Notes: generated by a model not told the origin, from the sequence alone. A stretch of DNA of 17,672 nt from DATDPY01 sp964395765 (GCA_964395765.1 CAYNCU010000075.1:1-17672), one strand, 5' to 3'. Positions 1 through 7,388 are shown, counted from the stretch's first letter. Numbers and translations: made by a program.

Positions 1-132
1 AAAAATCTCTAAGTTAGGCCACCTTTAAAGTTGAAAAATCTTTATCCCGCAGAACCCCAGCCTAATATAGGCCAACAATTGTTAAATCTTCCGGAAATAA
101 ATATCAATTTGTTCTGATTATAATTTCCCTGA

Positions 133-2004
133 TCAGCCGATCAATTCCACGCTCCTTCTGATAAAGTTTGTCAGGCCCGGGCCGGTAAGCATATTCTGGG
201 AAAGCAGACCCAGGTCGAAGGCCTGTTTTGCCAGTTTCATTTTCCGGTCCTCCCGTTTCGCCTCCAGTATCTTCTGTATGATTTCGTGATTTCCGTTGAT
301 GGCAGCGCTCAGTTGATCAGGCATATTTCCCATGAAAGCATATCCGCCGCCTGTTTTCTGCATATCCTTCATCCTGCGCATAAATTCCGGCAGGGTAACC
401 ACCACCGGCAGGTCATCGACCGGAAGGGATTCCACCGTAAAAATCACGTTCTTGTCATTGATTGCTTTTTCAAATAATTCCTTTAACTCCTTCTGCTGGT
501 CCTCGGATAATAAACTTTCTTTCTTTTCGTCCTTCTCGATGAGCTTTTCAATATTGTCGGCATCCACCCGTTTCCAGGCCGTCTTTTCATTTTTCATTTC
601 GAGGTGATTGATGAAATGACTGTCCAATATTCCATTCATCACGATCACATCATAGGATCGCGTTTTTACCGACTGAATAAATCCATCCTGCGCTCCCGGG
701 TCATTGGTATAAAGATGAACAATAGTTTTATTTTTATCCGTCTGTTCCCCTTTAATATGATTTTTATATTCTTCGATGGTATAATATTTATTTTCCGTAT
801 TCTTCAGTAAGGCGAAATCTTTTGCCTTATCATAGAATTTCTCATCAGCGATCATGCCGTATTTTACGAATATTCCCATATCGTCCCATTTCTTCTCAAA
901 GGCAGGCCTGTCCTTTTTAAAAAGCTCTGAAAGTTTGTCCGCAACTTTTTTGGTGATATGGGTATTGATCTTTTTCACATTTGAATCCGACTGGAGAAAA
1001 CTTCTGGATACATTCAACGGAATATCGGGCGAATCGATCACGCCGTGGAGTAACATGAGAAATTCCGGTACAATATCCTTTATCTCTTCGGTAATAAACA
1101 CCTGCCGGGAATAGAGCTGGATCTTGTTCCTGTTCATTTCGAAATCATTCCTGATTTTCGGGAAGTAAAGAACACCGGTAAGGTTAAAGGGATAGTCCAC
1201 GTTCAGGTGTATCCAGAAAAGCGGATCTTCTGCAAGCGGATATAACTGGTGGTAAAAATTAATATAGTCCTCATCTTTCAGGTCCACCGGATTCCGGGTC
1301 CACAAGGGATGGGTATCATTGATGACATTCTCTTTTTTTACTTTTTTCTCCTTTCCTTCTTCATTTTTTTCGGTTTCCTCTTTTTCGCCGAATATTACCG
1401 GTACGGGAAGAAACTTACAGTATTTTTCCAGTAGTTGTTGTATCCGGTGATCTTCAAGAAAATCTTCGTTATCCTTATTAATATGAAGAATGACATCCGT
1501 CCCTCTTTGTTTTTTAACGGCTGGACCAAGTTCAAATTCAGTGGAACCGTCGCATTCCCAGTGAACGGCTTCTGCATTTTCCTGGAAGGATAGCGTATTT
1601 ATCTCCACGCGATCTGAAACCATGAAAGCGGAGTAAAATCCTAGGCCGAAAAAGCCAATCATCTGATTTTCCTCTGGTTTATCCTTATATCTCTCAATGA
1701 ATTCCGTTGCTCCTGAAAAAGCGATCTGGTTGATATATTTCTTGATCTCGTCACCCGTCATCCCGATGCCACTGTCACTGACGGTAATCGTTTTCAGCTT
1801 TTTATTGACTGAAATTTTAACCTTCATTTCGCCCAGTTCACCCTGGTACTCTCCCACTGACGCCAGTCTTTTGATCTTCTGGGTGGCATCGATGGCGTTG
1901 GATACGAGTTCCCGGAGGAAGATTTCATGGTCGGAATAAAGAAATTTCTTGATGATCGGAAATATATTTTCCGTATGGATGGATAAATTACCTTTTTCCT
2001 GCAT
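133..2004 (-). CDS. htpG: Molecular chaperone HtpG (bacterial Hsp90)
   Basis: Cytosolic ATP-dependent Hsp90 chaperone. The N-terminal GHKL ATPase domain carries the Hsp90 signature YSDHEIFLRE (residues 23-32), with the expected general base E32 and Mg-binding N36. It also has DSGIGM (77-82), the glycine motif GFFGLGFYS (117-125) and GTD (168-170). A charged linker of about 20 residues (208-227) precedes the middle domain, which holds the conserved LNVSR motif. The C-terminal dimerisation domain is complete, and 623 aa is normal for the family. I place the start at the ATG at 2004 rather than the in-frame TTG at 2010, because family proteins begin close to MQ-KGN and the TTG would add only two residues. 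The leader is A/T-rich with no Shine-Dalgarno. It is monocistronic and divergent from the small membrane protein. The F in GFFGLG, where Q or H is usual, is a minor variation. The assignment is secure. Confidence 0.97.
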   Translation of the reverse strand: MQEKGNLSIHTENIFPIIKKFLYSDHEIFLRELVSNAIDATQKIKRLASVGEYQGELGEMKVKISVNKKLKTITVSDSGIGMTGDEIKKYINQIAFSGATEFIERYKDKPEENQMIGFFGLGFYSAFMVSDRVEINTLSFQENAEAVHWECDGSTEFELGPAVKKQRGTDVILHINKDNEDFLEDHRIQQLLEKYCKFLPVPVIFGEKEETEKNEEGKEKKVKKENVINDTHPLWTRNPVDLKDEDYINFYHQLYPLAEDPLFWIHLNVDYPFNLTGVLYFPKIRNDFEMNRNKIQLYSRQVFITEEIKDIVPEFLMLLHGVIDSPDIPLNVSRSFLQSDSNVKKINTHITKKVADKLSELFKKDRPAFEKKWDDMGIFVKYGMIADEKFYDKAKDFALLKNTENKYYTIEEYKNHIKGEQTDKNKTIVHLYTNDPGAQDGFIQSVKTRSYDVIVMNGILDSHFINHLEMKNEKTAWKRVDADNIEKLIEKDEKKESLLSEDQQKELKELFEKAINDKNVIFTVESLPVDDLPVVVTLPEFMRRMKDMQKTGGGYAFMGNMPDQLSAAINGNHEIIQKILEAKREDRKMKLAKQAFDLGLLSQNMLTGPGLTNFIRRSVELIG

Positions 2005-2146
2005 TTTCAATTGATTTTATTTGACTCGCCAAATACAAATACTATTCCACCCTACTTTTTGCAGTCGAATTATATAATATTGTGACAGGATGACAGTGTA
2101 GCCCTGATATAGAACTAAAAATTGACAATTTCAACCGAAAACGCCC

Positions 2147-2353
2147 GTGAATGAAGATAAGAAAATCAGGCTTGTTAAAATACTTGATGTCATCCAATGG
2201 ATTACGCTATTTATATCCATCATTGCCTTTTTGATCAGCCTCCGGTCAAAATATTCCCTGCAATACATCGGGGTGGCTATTTTTTTCTGGCTCATTGTAA
2301 TCGGGCTAAAATTCTGGAAGCAAAAACTTTTAGGTAAAAAAATCAGGCTTTAG
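2147..2353 (+). CDS. Small two-TM membrane protein, unknown function
   Basis: A 68-residue protein that I do not recognise. It has a short charged N-terminus (NEDKKIR), then two hydrophobic stretches at about residues 15-32 and 40-57, and a basic tail (KFWKQKLLGKK). This suggests a small hairpin inner-membrane protein. The start is GTG at 2147. There is no in-frame ATG before the first hydrophobic segment, and an in-frame stop lies at 2123. An ATG at 2151 is out of frame. It lies between divergent htpG and araB with its own spacing on both sides, so no operon partner is evident. The amphipathic-to-hydrophobic pattern with clustered flanking lysines argues for real coding, but shortness and the GTG start keep confidence moderate. 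Confidence 0.5.
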   Translation: MNEDKKIRLVKILDVIQWITLFISIIAFLISLRSKYSLQYIGVAIFFWLIVIGLKFWKQKLLGKKIRL

Positions 2354-2490
2354 ATTGAATATCGGAAATCCGGCCAGGTGATCCATTAAACCCTATTTGT
2401 CATTCATTTCGCTTTCCCATGCAACGCTAATTTGTTATCTTGACAGCGAATTAAATTTTTGGCAGAAAACAAAATCGATTTACTTTTTAT

Positions 2491-4167
2491 ATGAAAAATT
2501 CGGGATATGTTCTGGGTATTGATTACGGTACCGATTCGGTCAGGACAATAATGACCGATACATCGGATGGACGCGAAATCGCTTCTGCTGTTTTTTATTA
2601 CCCCCGGTGGAAAAAAGGGCTGTTCTGCGATCCCGCCAATAACCGCTTCCGGCAACATCCTAAGGATTATATCGAAGGGCTGGAGAAGACAGTAAGGGAG
2701 GTCGTAAAAAAGGCGGGAAAAAATAAATCTGAAAATATCGTCGGACTCGGAATTGATACAACCGGTTCAACCCCTGTCGCTGTAAACCGCCTGGGTACGC
2801 CCCTGTCGCTTACCGGCGGATTTGAAAACAATCCGAACGCCATGTTTATCCTCTGGAAGGATCACACGGCAGTAAAGGAAGCGGAGGAAATAAATAATAA
2901 ATCAAGATCGTGGGGCGGCACTGATTTCACAAAATATGAAGGAGGAGTTTATTCATCGGAATGGTTTTGGGCCAAGATTCTTCATGTTATCCGGAATGAT
3001 AAAAGGGTAAGGGCGCAGGCTTTTAGCTGGGTGGAACATTGCGACTGGATGGCCGCTTTGCTATCCGGAAACACAAATCCCTTAACCATGAAACGCAGCC
3101 GGTGTGCAGCCGGCCACAAGGCCATGTGGCATGAACAATGGGGTGGATTACCCGATGAAAAATTTTTAAAACACCTCGATCCCCTTCTCGTCGGATTAAG
3201 AGAACGCCTGTATTCGAAGACCTATACTTCTGACATCCCTGCCGGTAAAATCACACCTGCGTGGTCGAAAAGACTAGGGGTGCCAGAAAATGTAATTGTT
3301 GCCGTCGGTACTTTCGACGCTCATGCCGGCGCCCTGGGGGGAGAGGTAACGGAATATACATTAAGCAAGGTTATGGGTACTTCCACCTGTGATATGCTGG
3401 TGGCTCCCTATAATCCTTCTACGGAAAAACTGGTGGGAGGCATCTGCGGCCAGGTAAACGGCTCAATTGTGCCGGGAATGCTTGGCCTCGAAGCCGGCCA
3501 ATCCGCTTTCGGCGACGTTTATGCATGGTTCGTTCAATTGCTGGAATGGCCTTTAGAAAATATCCTGAAAAAATCCCGGTTAATCAATAAATCCACCCGC
3601 GATAAACTGGTTAATGAAATCCGGGATAAAATACTTGGTAAACTTTCCCTGGAAGCTTCAAAGATCCCCATCGGTGAATCGGGAATAATCGCTCTCGATT
3701 GGCTTAACGGACGCCGGACTCCTTTTGCCGACCAGGAATTGAAAGGGGCGATTGCAGGTCTGAACCTGGGCAGTGATGCCGCAAAAATTTTTAGGGCACT
3801 GGTGGAAGCTACCTGTTTCGGTTCCAGGAAAATCGTGGAACGGTTTAAAGAGGAAGGAATCGGGATTCACCGGGTAGTGGCACTGGGTGGAGTGGCAAAA
3901 AAATCGCCATTCGTAATTCAGGTACTGGCCGATGTGCTGAATATGCCCATTAAGGTAGCCCGCTCAGAACAGGCACCCGCCCTGGGAGCAGCCATGCTCG
4001 CCGCCACTGCCGCCGGCATATACAAGAAAGCGGAAGCTGCTCAAAAAGCAATGGGAAACGGATTTGACAAGGAATATAAGCCTATACCCGCCAACGCGAA
4101 AGCGTATGATAAGATTTACAGGAAATATAACCAACTGGGCAATTTCATGGAAAACAATAAATTGTAA
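2491..4167 (+). CDS. araB: Ribulokinase (FGGY carbohydrate kinase)
   Basis: Phosphorylates L-ribulose to L-ribulose-5-phosphate with ATP, in cytosolic L-arabinose catabolism. It is an FGGY kinase of the AraB subfamily: 558 aa, against about 566 for E. coli AraB. Landmarks are the N-terminal phosphate loop GIDYGTDSVR (9-18), GIDTTGST (88-95), WKDHT (122-126), the probable catalytic aspartate D276 in GTFDAHAGA, MGTSTC (295-300), LDWLNGRRTP (402-411) and the C-terminal nucleotide-site stretch GGVAKKSP (466-473). The length and the WKDH and DWLNGRR motifs, plus the araD gene immediately downstream, favour ribulokinase over xylulokinase or glycerol kinase. Its TAA (4165-4167) abuts the araD ATG with no gap, so the two are almost certainly co-transcribed. 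No araA or AraC/GntR-type regulator lies within the window. I see no exact TAnnTTTG promoter in 2354-2490. Confidence 0.94.
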   Translation: MKNSGYVLGIDYGTDSVRTIMTDTSDGREIASAVFYYPRWKKGLFCDPANNRFRQHPKDYIEGLEKTVREVVKKAGKNKSENIVGLGIDTTGSTPVAVNRLGTPLSLTGGFENNPNAMFILWKDHTAVKEAEEINNKSRSWGGTDFTKYEGGVYSSEWFWAKILHVIRNDKRVRAQAFSWVEHCDWMAALLSGNTNPLTMKRSRCAAGHKAMWHEQWGGLPDEKFLKHLDPLLVGLRERLYSKTYTSDIPAGKITPAWSKRLGVPENVIVAVGTFDAHAGALGGEVTEYTLSKVMGTSTCDMLVAPYNPSTEKLVGGICGQVNGSIVPGMLGLEAGQSAFGDVYAWFVQLLEWPLENILKKSRLINKSTRDKLVNEIRDKILGKLSLEASKIPIGESGIIALDWLNGRRTPFADQELKGAIAGLNLGSDAAKIFRALVEATCFGSRKIVERFKEEGIGIHRVVALGGVAKKSPFVIQVLADVLNMPIKVARSEQAPALGAAMLAATAAGIYKKAEAAQKAMGNGFDKEYKPIPANAKAYDKIYRKYNQLGNFMENNKL

Positions 4168-4869
4168 ATGGGAAAATATGATGATTTAAAGGAGGCATGT
4201 TACCGGAGCAACATGCAACTGCCGGCGATGGGACTGGTTATTTACACTTTCGGCAATGTGAGTATGGCCGACCGGAACCATGGGATATTTGCTATTAAAC
4301 CAAGTGGCGTGCCGTATTCAGATATGAAACCTTCTGATATGGTCATCGTAGATTTTGAAGGGAAAACGGTAGAAGGAAAAATGAACCCTTCTTCCGATAC
4401 CCAAACACATGCCTTCCTGTTCCGATCATGGCCTGCCCTGGCCGGCATTTCCCATACTCACTCTACCTATGCTGTTGCCTGGGCACAGGCTGAAAAAGAC
4501 ATCCCCATCCTGGGAACTACCCATGCCGATCATCTTGCCTCTGACATTCCCTGTTGTCCTCCACTTAATGATGAAATGATCAAAGGCAATTATGAACTGG
4601 AAACCGGCAAACTGATTGTTAATACATTCAGGGAAAAAAAACTTTCGCCGGAGGATATTGAAATGGTGTTGGTGGCTAATCATGGTCCCTTTACATGGGG
4701 TCCAACAGCGGAAAAAGCAGTCTATAATAGTGCCATTCTTGAAAACCTGGCCAAAATAGCCTTACTGACCTTACAAGTAAACCCCTCTGTTCCCCGTTTG
4801 AAGGAATCGCTTATTCACAAACACTACAGGAGAAAACATGGGGATGATGCTTATTACGGGCAGAAATAG
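4168..4869 (+). CDS. araD: L-ribulose-5-phosphate 4-epimerase
   Basis: Class II aldolase-fold, zinc-dependent enzyme that converts L-ribulose-5-phosphate to D-xylulose-5-phosphate, the exit point into the pentose phosphate pathway. It has 233 aa, against 231 in E. coli AraD. The metal and catalytic residues known from E. coli AraD are all present, shifted by one position: D77 (in NPSSDTQTH), H96 and H98 (HTH), H172 (NHGPF), D121 (THADH) and Y230 near the C-terminus. The substrate-phosphate motifs GNVS (29-32) and KPSG (44-47) are also conserved. Retention of D121 and Y230 supports true epimerase over L-fuculose-phosphate aldolase. Translation starts directly after the araB stop codon, implying coupling. 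The gene ends in an intergenic region containing a degenerate dispersed repeat. Confidence 0.95.
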   Translation: MGKYDDLKEACYRSNMQLPAMGLVIYTFGNVSMADRNHGIFAIKPSGVPYSDMKPSDMVIVDFEGKTVEGKMNPSSDTQTHAFLFRSWPALAGISHTHSTYAVAWAQAEKDIPILGTTHADHLASDIPCCPPLNDEMIKGNYELETGKLIVNTFREKKLSPEDIEMVLVANHGPFTWGPTAEKAVYNSAILENLAKIALLTLQVNPSVPRLKESLIHKHYRRKHGDDAYYGQK

Positions 4870-4951
4870 TTCATTGGTTCAATGGTGCATTAGTCATTTT
4901 GAATCACCTTTCAATCGACACCTGTCATGTATTTATTCGGTAATAAATTAT

Positions 4952-4982
4952 CTCTGTGTCACTCCTTCGTGGTTCTTTGTGT
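4952..4982 (-). repeat. Degenerate dispersed repeat (ACACAAAGAACCACGAAGG type)
   Basis: Between araD and the convergent GNAT-like gene, the minus strand reads ACACAAAGAACCACGAAGG followed by a GACACAGAG tail. It shares the CAAAGAAC core with the tandem units at 17578-17672 and resembles 'cacaaagaaccacgaagg' tracts that recur between genes in many Bacteroidota genomes. That resemblance is from memory. It is non-coding, and its function is unknown. Confidence 0.5.
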
Positions 4983-4992
4983 ATTCAAAAAA

Positions 4993-6111
4993 TTATAACT
5001 TTTTCTGGAATATCCTGAATTGTTTATACAAGCTGCCGCCAGCTTTCAACACTTCGCCGGTCATTTTGTTGTTCGTTTCAAGGATCAGGTGACTTTCAAT
5101 TTCCTGCATTTCCCGCTTAATGGCTGTTTCGAGTACTTTAACTGCCAGCACTGCATCAATCCCAAGGTCCCTGAAGCCCAGTTTCACTGCTCCCAGCAGG
5201 AGTACCAGCTTTTTAGCCTTTTTCAGGGATCGTAAAATATAAAACAGCCCGAAAGGAAATAAATGTCCATTGGATTTTTTCAAACCTTCGCTGATATCCG
5301 GAATTGAGATGATAAAGCCTACCAAAGTCTGCTCAACCATGACAACCTTAACAAAGTCAGGATCGAGTATGGGGATGTATCTTCTTGCCAATTCAACCAT
5401 CTCTTCATGTTCCATCGGAACAAAACCATAAATGGGCATGTAAGTTTCATTGATCAGTTCAAATACGGGTATAATATAAGGTTTGAGCTCCTTACGGTCC
5501 CTGAATTCAACCACCTTCAATTTATTTTTGCCCATTACCTTATTATAAATCCGGGTATAAAGTTCGGGCATTTTTTCCGGGATCTTGATCAGGTAGTCCC
5601 TCAGGTCGGTAAATTTTTCATAGCCTTCCTCTTCCAGCAACCGGACCATGTATGGATGGTTACAGGCCGTATCAAGAATAGCAGGATATTCATAGCCGTC
5701 AATCAGAAAGCCTTGCGGTTCTTTGTCGGAAAAACCCAATGGTCCAACCATTTTATCCATACCTTTTTTCCGTGCCCAATCTTCGATAAAAGTCATCAAT
5801 GCATGCATAACTTCTTTATCTTCGATGCTTTCCAGGAATTCAAAGCGGGCATTATTCTCATTATGAATGGAATTATAACGCTGGTTTATGATACCCATGA
5901 TCCTTCCAGCAGGCTTATGATTGCGATAGGCTATGGCAAGCACTGTCTCACAATAGGAAAAAGCCTTATTTTTCCGGGTATTGTAAAAGCTTTTTTCGTC
6001 TAAGTATATAGGTGGGAGCCAGGTTTTATGTCCCTTATGCAAATTAGCCGGAAGATGGATATACTTTTTAAGCTCTCTGTTTCCGAGAACCTCTTTGACT
6101 TCAACCGCCAT
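4993..6111 (-). CDS. GNAT-like (YghO-type) protein, function unknown
   Basis: A 372-residue soluble protein with no signal peptide or TM segment. Its overall look matches a family of about 370-390 aa annotated as N-acetyltransferase-like or YghO-like: an N-terminal block with a HKTWLPP motif (residues 27-33), then AGRIMGIIN, a WARKKGMDKMVGPLGFS stretch resembling a GNAT core, and DTACNHPYMVRLLEEEGY where the acyl-CoA fold normally continues. The C-terminal half has a second GNAT-like section (VGFIISIPDISEGL, then GIDAVLAVKVLETA), suggesting a duplicated fold. The substrate is unknown. The ATG at 6109-6111 has no competing upstream start. The gene is convergent with araD and lies downstream of the bTHX gene on the same strand, with a 111-bp gap. 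Family assignment is from memory of the motif pattern; enzymatic activity is inference. Confidence 0.75.
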   Translation of the reverse strand: MAVEVKEVLGNRELKKYIHLPANLHKGHKTWLPPIYLDEKSFYNTRKNKAFSYCETVLAIAYRNHKPAGRIMGIINQRYNSIHNENNARFEFLESIEDKEVMHALMTFIEDWARKKGMDKMVGPLGFSDKEPQGFLIDGYEYPAILDTACNHPYMVRLLEEEGYEKFTDLRDYLIKIPEKMPELYTRIYNKVMGKNKLKVVEFRDRKELKPYIIPVFELINETYMPIYGFVPMEHEEMVELARRYIPILDPDFVKVVMVEQTLVGFIISIPDISEGLKKSNGHLFPFGLFYILRSLKKAKKLVLLLGAVKLGFRDLGIDAVLAVKVLETAIKREMQEIESHLILETNNKMTGEVLKAGGSLYKQFRIFQKKL

Positions 6112-6222
6112 TAATTTACCTGCAAGCAGTATTATATATTCGGCACTGACAGGGGTTCATATACAATCCAATGAATCCGAATCCCTTATAAAAAATCCTC
6201 AATACCTGTTCAGCTTAAAAAA

Positions 6223-6384
6223 TTATTTATTCTTTTCACCTTTTTTGGCTTTTTTAACGACTTCTTCAGCCAATACTGGCCGCTTGGTACCGGATTTTTT
6301 ATTTTTCAGTTTTTTGGGCCTGGAAACACCAAAACTCCCGATCCAGATTTTGCCCCGCCTAGATTTCTTATCTCCTTTTCCCAT
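6223..6384 (-). CDS. 30S ribosomal protein THX (bTHX)
   Basis: A 53-residue, very basic protein starting MGKGDKKSRRGKIWIGSFGV and continuing with SRPKKLKNKKSGTKRP. This is the characteristic N-terminus of the bTHX family (MGKGD-K-RRGKI--G--G--RP), a small peptide that sits in the head of the 30S subunit in Thermus and is also encoded by Bacteroidota and plastids. The C-terminal half (EEVVKKAKKGEKNK) is a lysine-rich tail, as expected. ATG at 6382-6384, TAA at 6223-6225. It is easily missed because a longer open frame (6095-6388) covers it on the other strand, but that frame shows no family features. A promoter-like TTTG-N19-CATCTTTG lies just upstream. Trp and Ile in KIWIG, where Phe/Arg types are common, are a minor variation. 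Confidence 0.9.
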   Translation of the reverse strand: MGKGDKKSRRGKIWIGSFGVSRPKKLKNKKSGTKRPVLAEEVVKKAKKGEKNK

Positions 6385-6401
6385 GTAATTTATTTAGGAA
6401 C

Positions 6402-6432
6402 CAAAGATGAATAGAAAGCATTAAAATTCAAA
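6402..6432 (-). promoter_or_regulatory. Bacteroidota-type promoter for the bTHX gene
   Basis: On the minus strand, TTTG (6432-6429) is followed after 19 nt by CATCTTTG (6409-6402). This matches the Bacteroidota primary sigma consensus TTTG-N19-TAnnTTTG with a single mismatch. Initiation about 7 nt further on would leave a leader of roughly 10-12 nt before the ATG at 6384. The match and spacing are seen; promoter activity is inferred. Confidence 0.45.
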
Positions 6433-6566
6433 TGACTTTATTTTTTTTAATGGAAAATCGGGTATTTATGCCTTAATATTACCCTGCAGGCTTGCCCGGA
6501 CAGGCGAGACCTTATTGGCGAATAAACCCTGTTACATAAATTCTCGCTAATCGATCGTGTTAGAGG

Positions 6567-6698
6567 ATGTTATTCGTATTTTGTGGAGGCATAGGGGAGA
6601 ATAACCCTTTTATGGATATAAGCGTAAAATCAGGAAAGGATGAAACAGTTTATCTGAACGCCGGGGAACAGGGACTAATTGAAAAATGTCAATGTTAA
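6567..6698 (+). pseudogene. Possible remnant of an acetate-kinase-like gene
   Basis: A 43-codon open frame from the ATG at 6567 to the TAA at 6696-6698 encodes MLFVFCGGIGENNPF followed by MDISVKSGKDETVY. VF-x-GGIGEN is the second signature of the acetate kinase family (typically VFTGGIGEN). In that family the signature lies about 70-80 residues before the C-terminus and is followed later by a short 'IS...V' strand, so this could be a scrap with an internal deletion. In-frame stops lie just upstream (TAG at 6561-6563), and no other acetate kinase motif is visible. It could equally be a chance match in a short frame. Confidence 0.28.
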
Positions 6699-6718
6699 AT
6701 AACATTTTTTAAAAAACA

Positions 6719-6752
6719 TTTGGAATTGATTTACGTATTTTTGATAGATTTG
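6719..6752 (+). promoter_or_regulatory. Promoter candidate for the acidic small protein
   Basis: TAGATTTG at 6745-6752 is an exact match to the Bacteroidota -7 element TAnnTTTG. A TTTG at 6719-6722 lies 22 nt upstream, slightly longer than the usual 19-21; an alternative TTG at 6726-6728 gives 16. Initiation near 6759 would leave a leader of about 27 nt before the ATG at 6786. The surrounding DNA is strongly A/T-rich. Confidence 0.45.
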
Positions 6753-6785
6753 GTATCGTTATCTTTCAAATAAATATTAATAGTA

Positions 6786-7010
6786 ATGAAAGAAGATTAC
6801 TACGATGATGATCAGGCTTTCGATGAAGATGATTCCAATGACTCTTCACCGGAAGATGATTATTCCGAAGAAGAAACTCCAGATGAGTTTGAATGGAACG
6901 AAAATGAACTGAATGATCTTGAAAACATTGAATGGATGGAGGATTTCGACGATAATGAGGCCTACGATGATTATAGTGAAGAGCCGAATTTCGACGACCT
7001 TGATGAATAA
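6786..7010 (+). CDS. Hyper-acidic small protein, unknown function
   Basis: A 74-residue protein that I cannot assign to a family. By direct count it has 20 Asp and 17 Glu (50%), one lysine (K2) and no arginine or histidine, so the net charge is about -36. Aromatic residues are scattered through the acidic tracts (DYYDDD, AFDEDD, DEFEWNENE, EWMEDFDD, EAYDDY, NFDD). There is no signal peptide, TM segment or cysteine. Such composition suits an intrinsically disordered chaperone-like, DNA-mimic or cation-binding protein, but none of these is shown by the sequence. The start at 6786 follows an A/T-rich leader and an exact TAnnTTTG element. It stands alone, more than 400 bp from the next plus-strand gene, so it is probably monocistronic. 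A promoter and an intact frame in otherwise decayed DNA favour a real gene. Confidence 0.7.
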   Translation: MKEDYYDDDQAFDEDDSNDSSPEDDYSEEETPDEFEWNENELNDLENIEWMEDFDDNEAYDDYSEEPNFDDLDE

Positions 7011-7092
7011 CCTACTCCTTCAGTTTTCTACTCCCCGTTCAAAATTCCAGTTTCACCAGTTCGTATAATTCCTGTTTTAAAACCTCAAGGGT

Positions 7093-7119
7093 TTCATTCC
7101 TTCAAACAAGGATGAATTT
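7093..7119 (+). terminator. Possible terminator hairpin after the acidic gene
   Basis: T93-T97 and C99-T102 (last digits of 7093-7102) pair with A108-A116 around the loop CAAAC, with one bulged T, giving a nine-pair stem. It is followed by only three T residues. It lies 83 bp after the stop codon. The stem is clear; the short T-run makes terminator function uncertain. Confidence 0.3.
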
Positions 7120-7210
7120 GATTAATCAAGTATAATTAGTCTTATTCAAATGTCCGATTTAAAATTAACGACTTGCAATTCTGTTGGCTTATTCGATTCA
7201 ATTTCAGAAA

Positions 7211-7365
7211 GTACCGATTTAAAGCATGGCGGGATTGCTTTGAAGATAGGTTCAATATGATTAATTTTAAAGTGGCAAATCGGTACGACCAGCTCCTGTC
7301 GAACTCCCCCAGGTCTGAAAAGAAGCAAGGGTAGATGGTTGTAGCGGTGCGATATACGATTTGCC
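7211..7365. repeat. Inverted-repeat block, possibly a decayed element
   Basis: GTACCGATTT (7211-7220) is the exact reverse complement of AAATCGGTAC (7277-7286). GGCAAATCG (7274-7282) is the exact reverse complement of CGATTTGCC (7357-7365). AAAGCA (7221-7226) and TGCTTT (7236-7241) also pair. The nested arrangement resembles the remains of a small mobile element or a structured RNA. No transposase motif or target-site duplication is visible. Confidence 0.35.
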
Positions 7366-7388
7366 ATTTTTTTATTTCCCTATCTTTT
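7360..7388 (+). promoter_or_regulatory. Promoter candidate for the transaldolase gene
   Basis: TTTG at 7360-7363 is followed after 17 nt by TATCTTTT at 7381-7388, which matches TAnnTTTG at seven of eight positions. The ATG at 7418 would follow a leader of roughly 23-25 nt. The spacing is short for the Bacteroidota consensus. Confidence 0.35.

Larger units (their letters stand above)
6385..6785. other. 401-bp intergenic region with hairpin and decayed coding scrap
   Basis: No intact gene is recognised here. It holds the bTHX promoter at its left end and the promoter of the acidic protein at its right end. Between them is a GC-rich imperfect hairpin at 6488-6512: AGGCTTGCC pairs with GGCGAG-A-CCT around the loop CGGACA, with one G-U pair and one bulged A. 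A possible acetate-kinase remnant follows at 6567-6698. The hairpin has no adjacent T-run on either strand, so it is not an obvious terminator. Confidence 0.5.

Noticed and set aside
74..83. 10-bp palindrome AACAATTGTT downstream of htpG
   Set aside because: Short and A/T-rich; expected by chance in DNA of this composition.
2005..2010. TTG start for htpG two codons upstream
   Set aside because: The ATG at 2004 gives the usual HtpG N-terminus.
5407..6003. 198-aa plus-strand open frame
   Set aside because: Lies entirely antisense to the GNAT-like gene and has a Phe/His/Ile-rich composition typical of shadow frames; no motifs.
6095..6388. 97-aa plus-strand open frame
   Set aside because: It is antisense to the bTHX gene and the start of the GNAT-like gene. 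It has no family features, while the opposite strand encodes a clear bTHX N-terminus.
6488..6512. Rho-independent terminator
   Set aside because: The stem is good, but no T-run follows on either strand, and it lies upstream of both adjacent genes.
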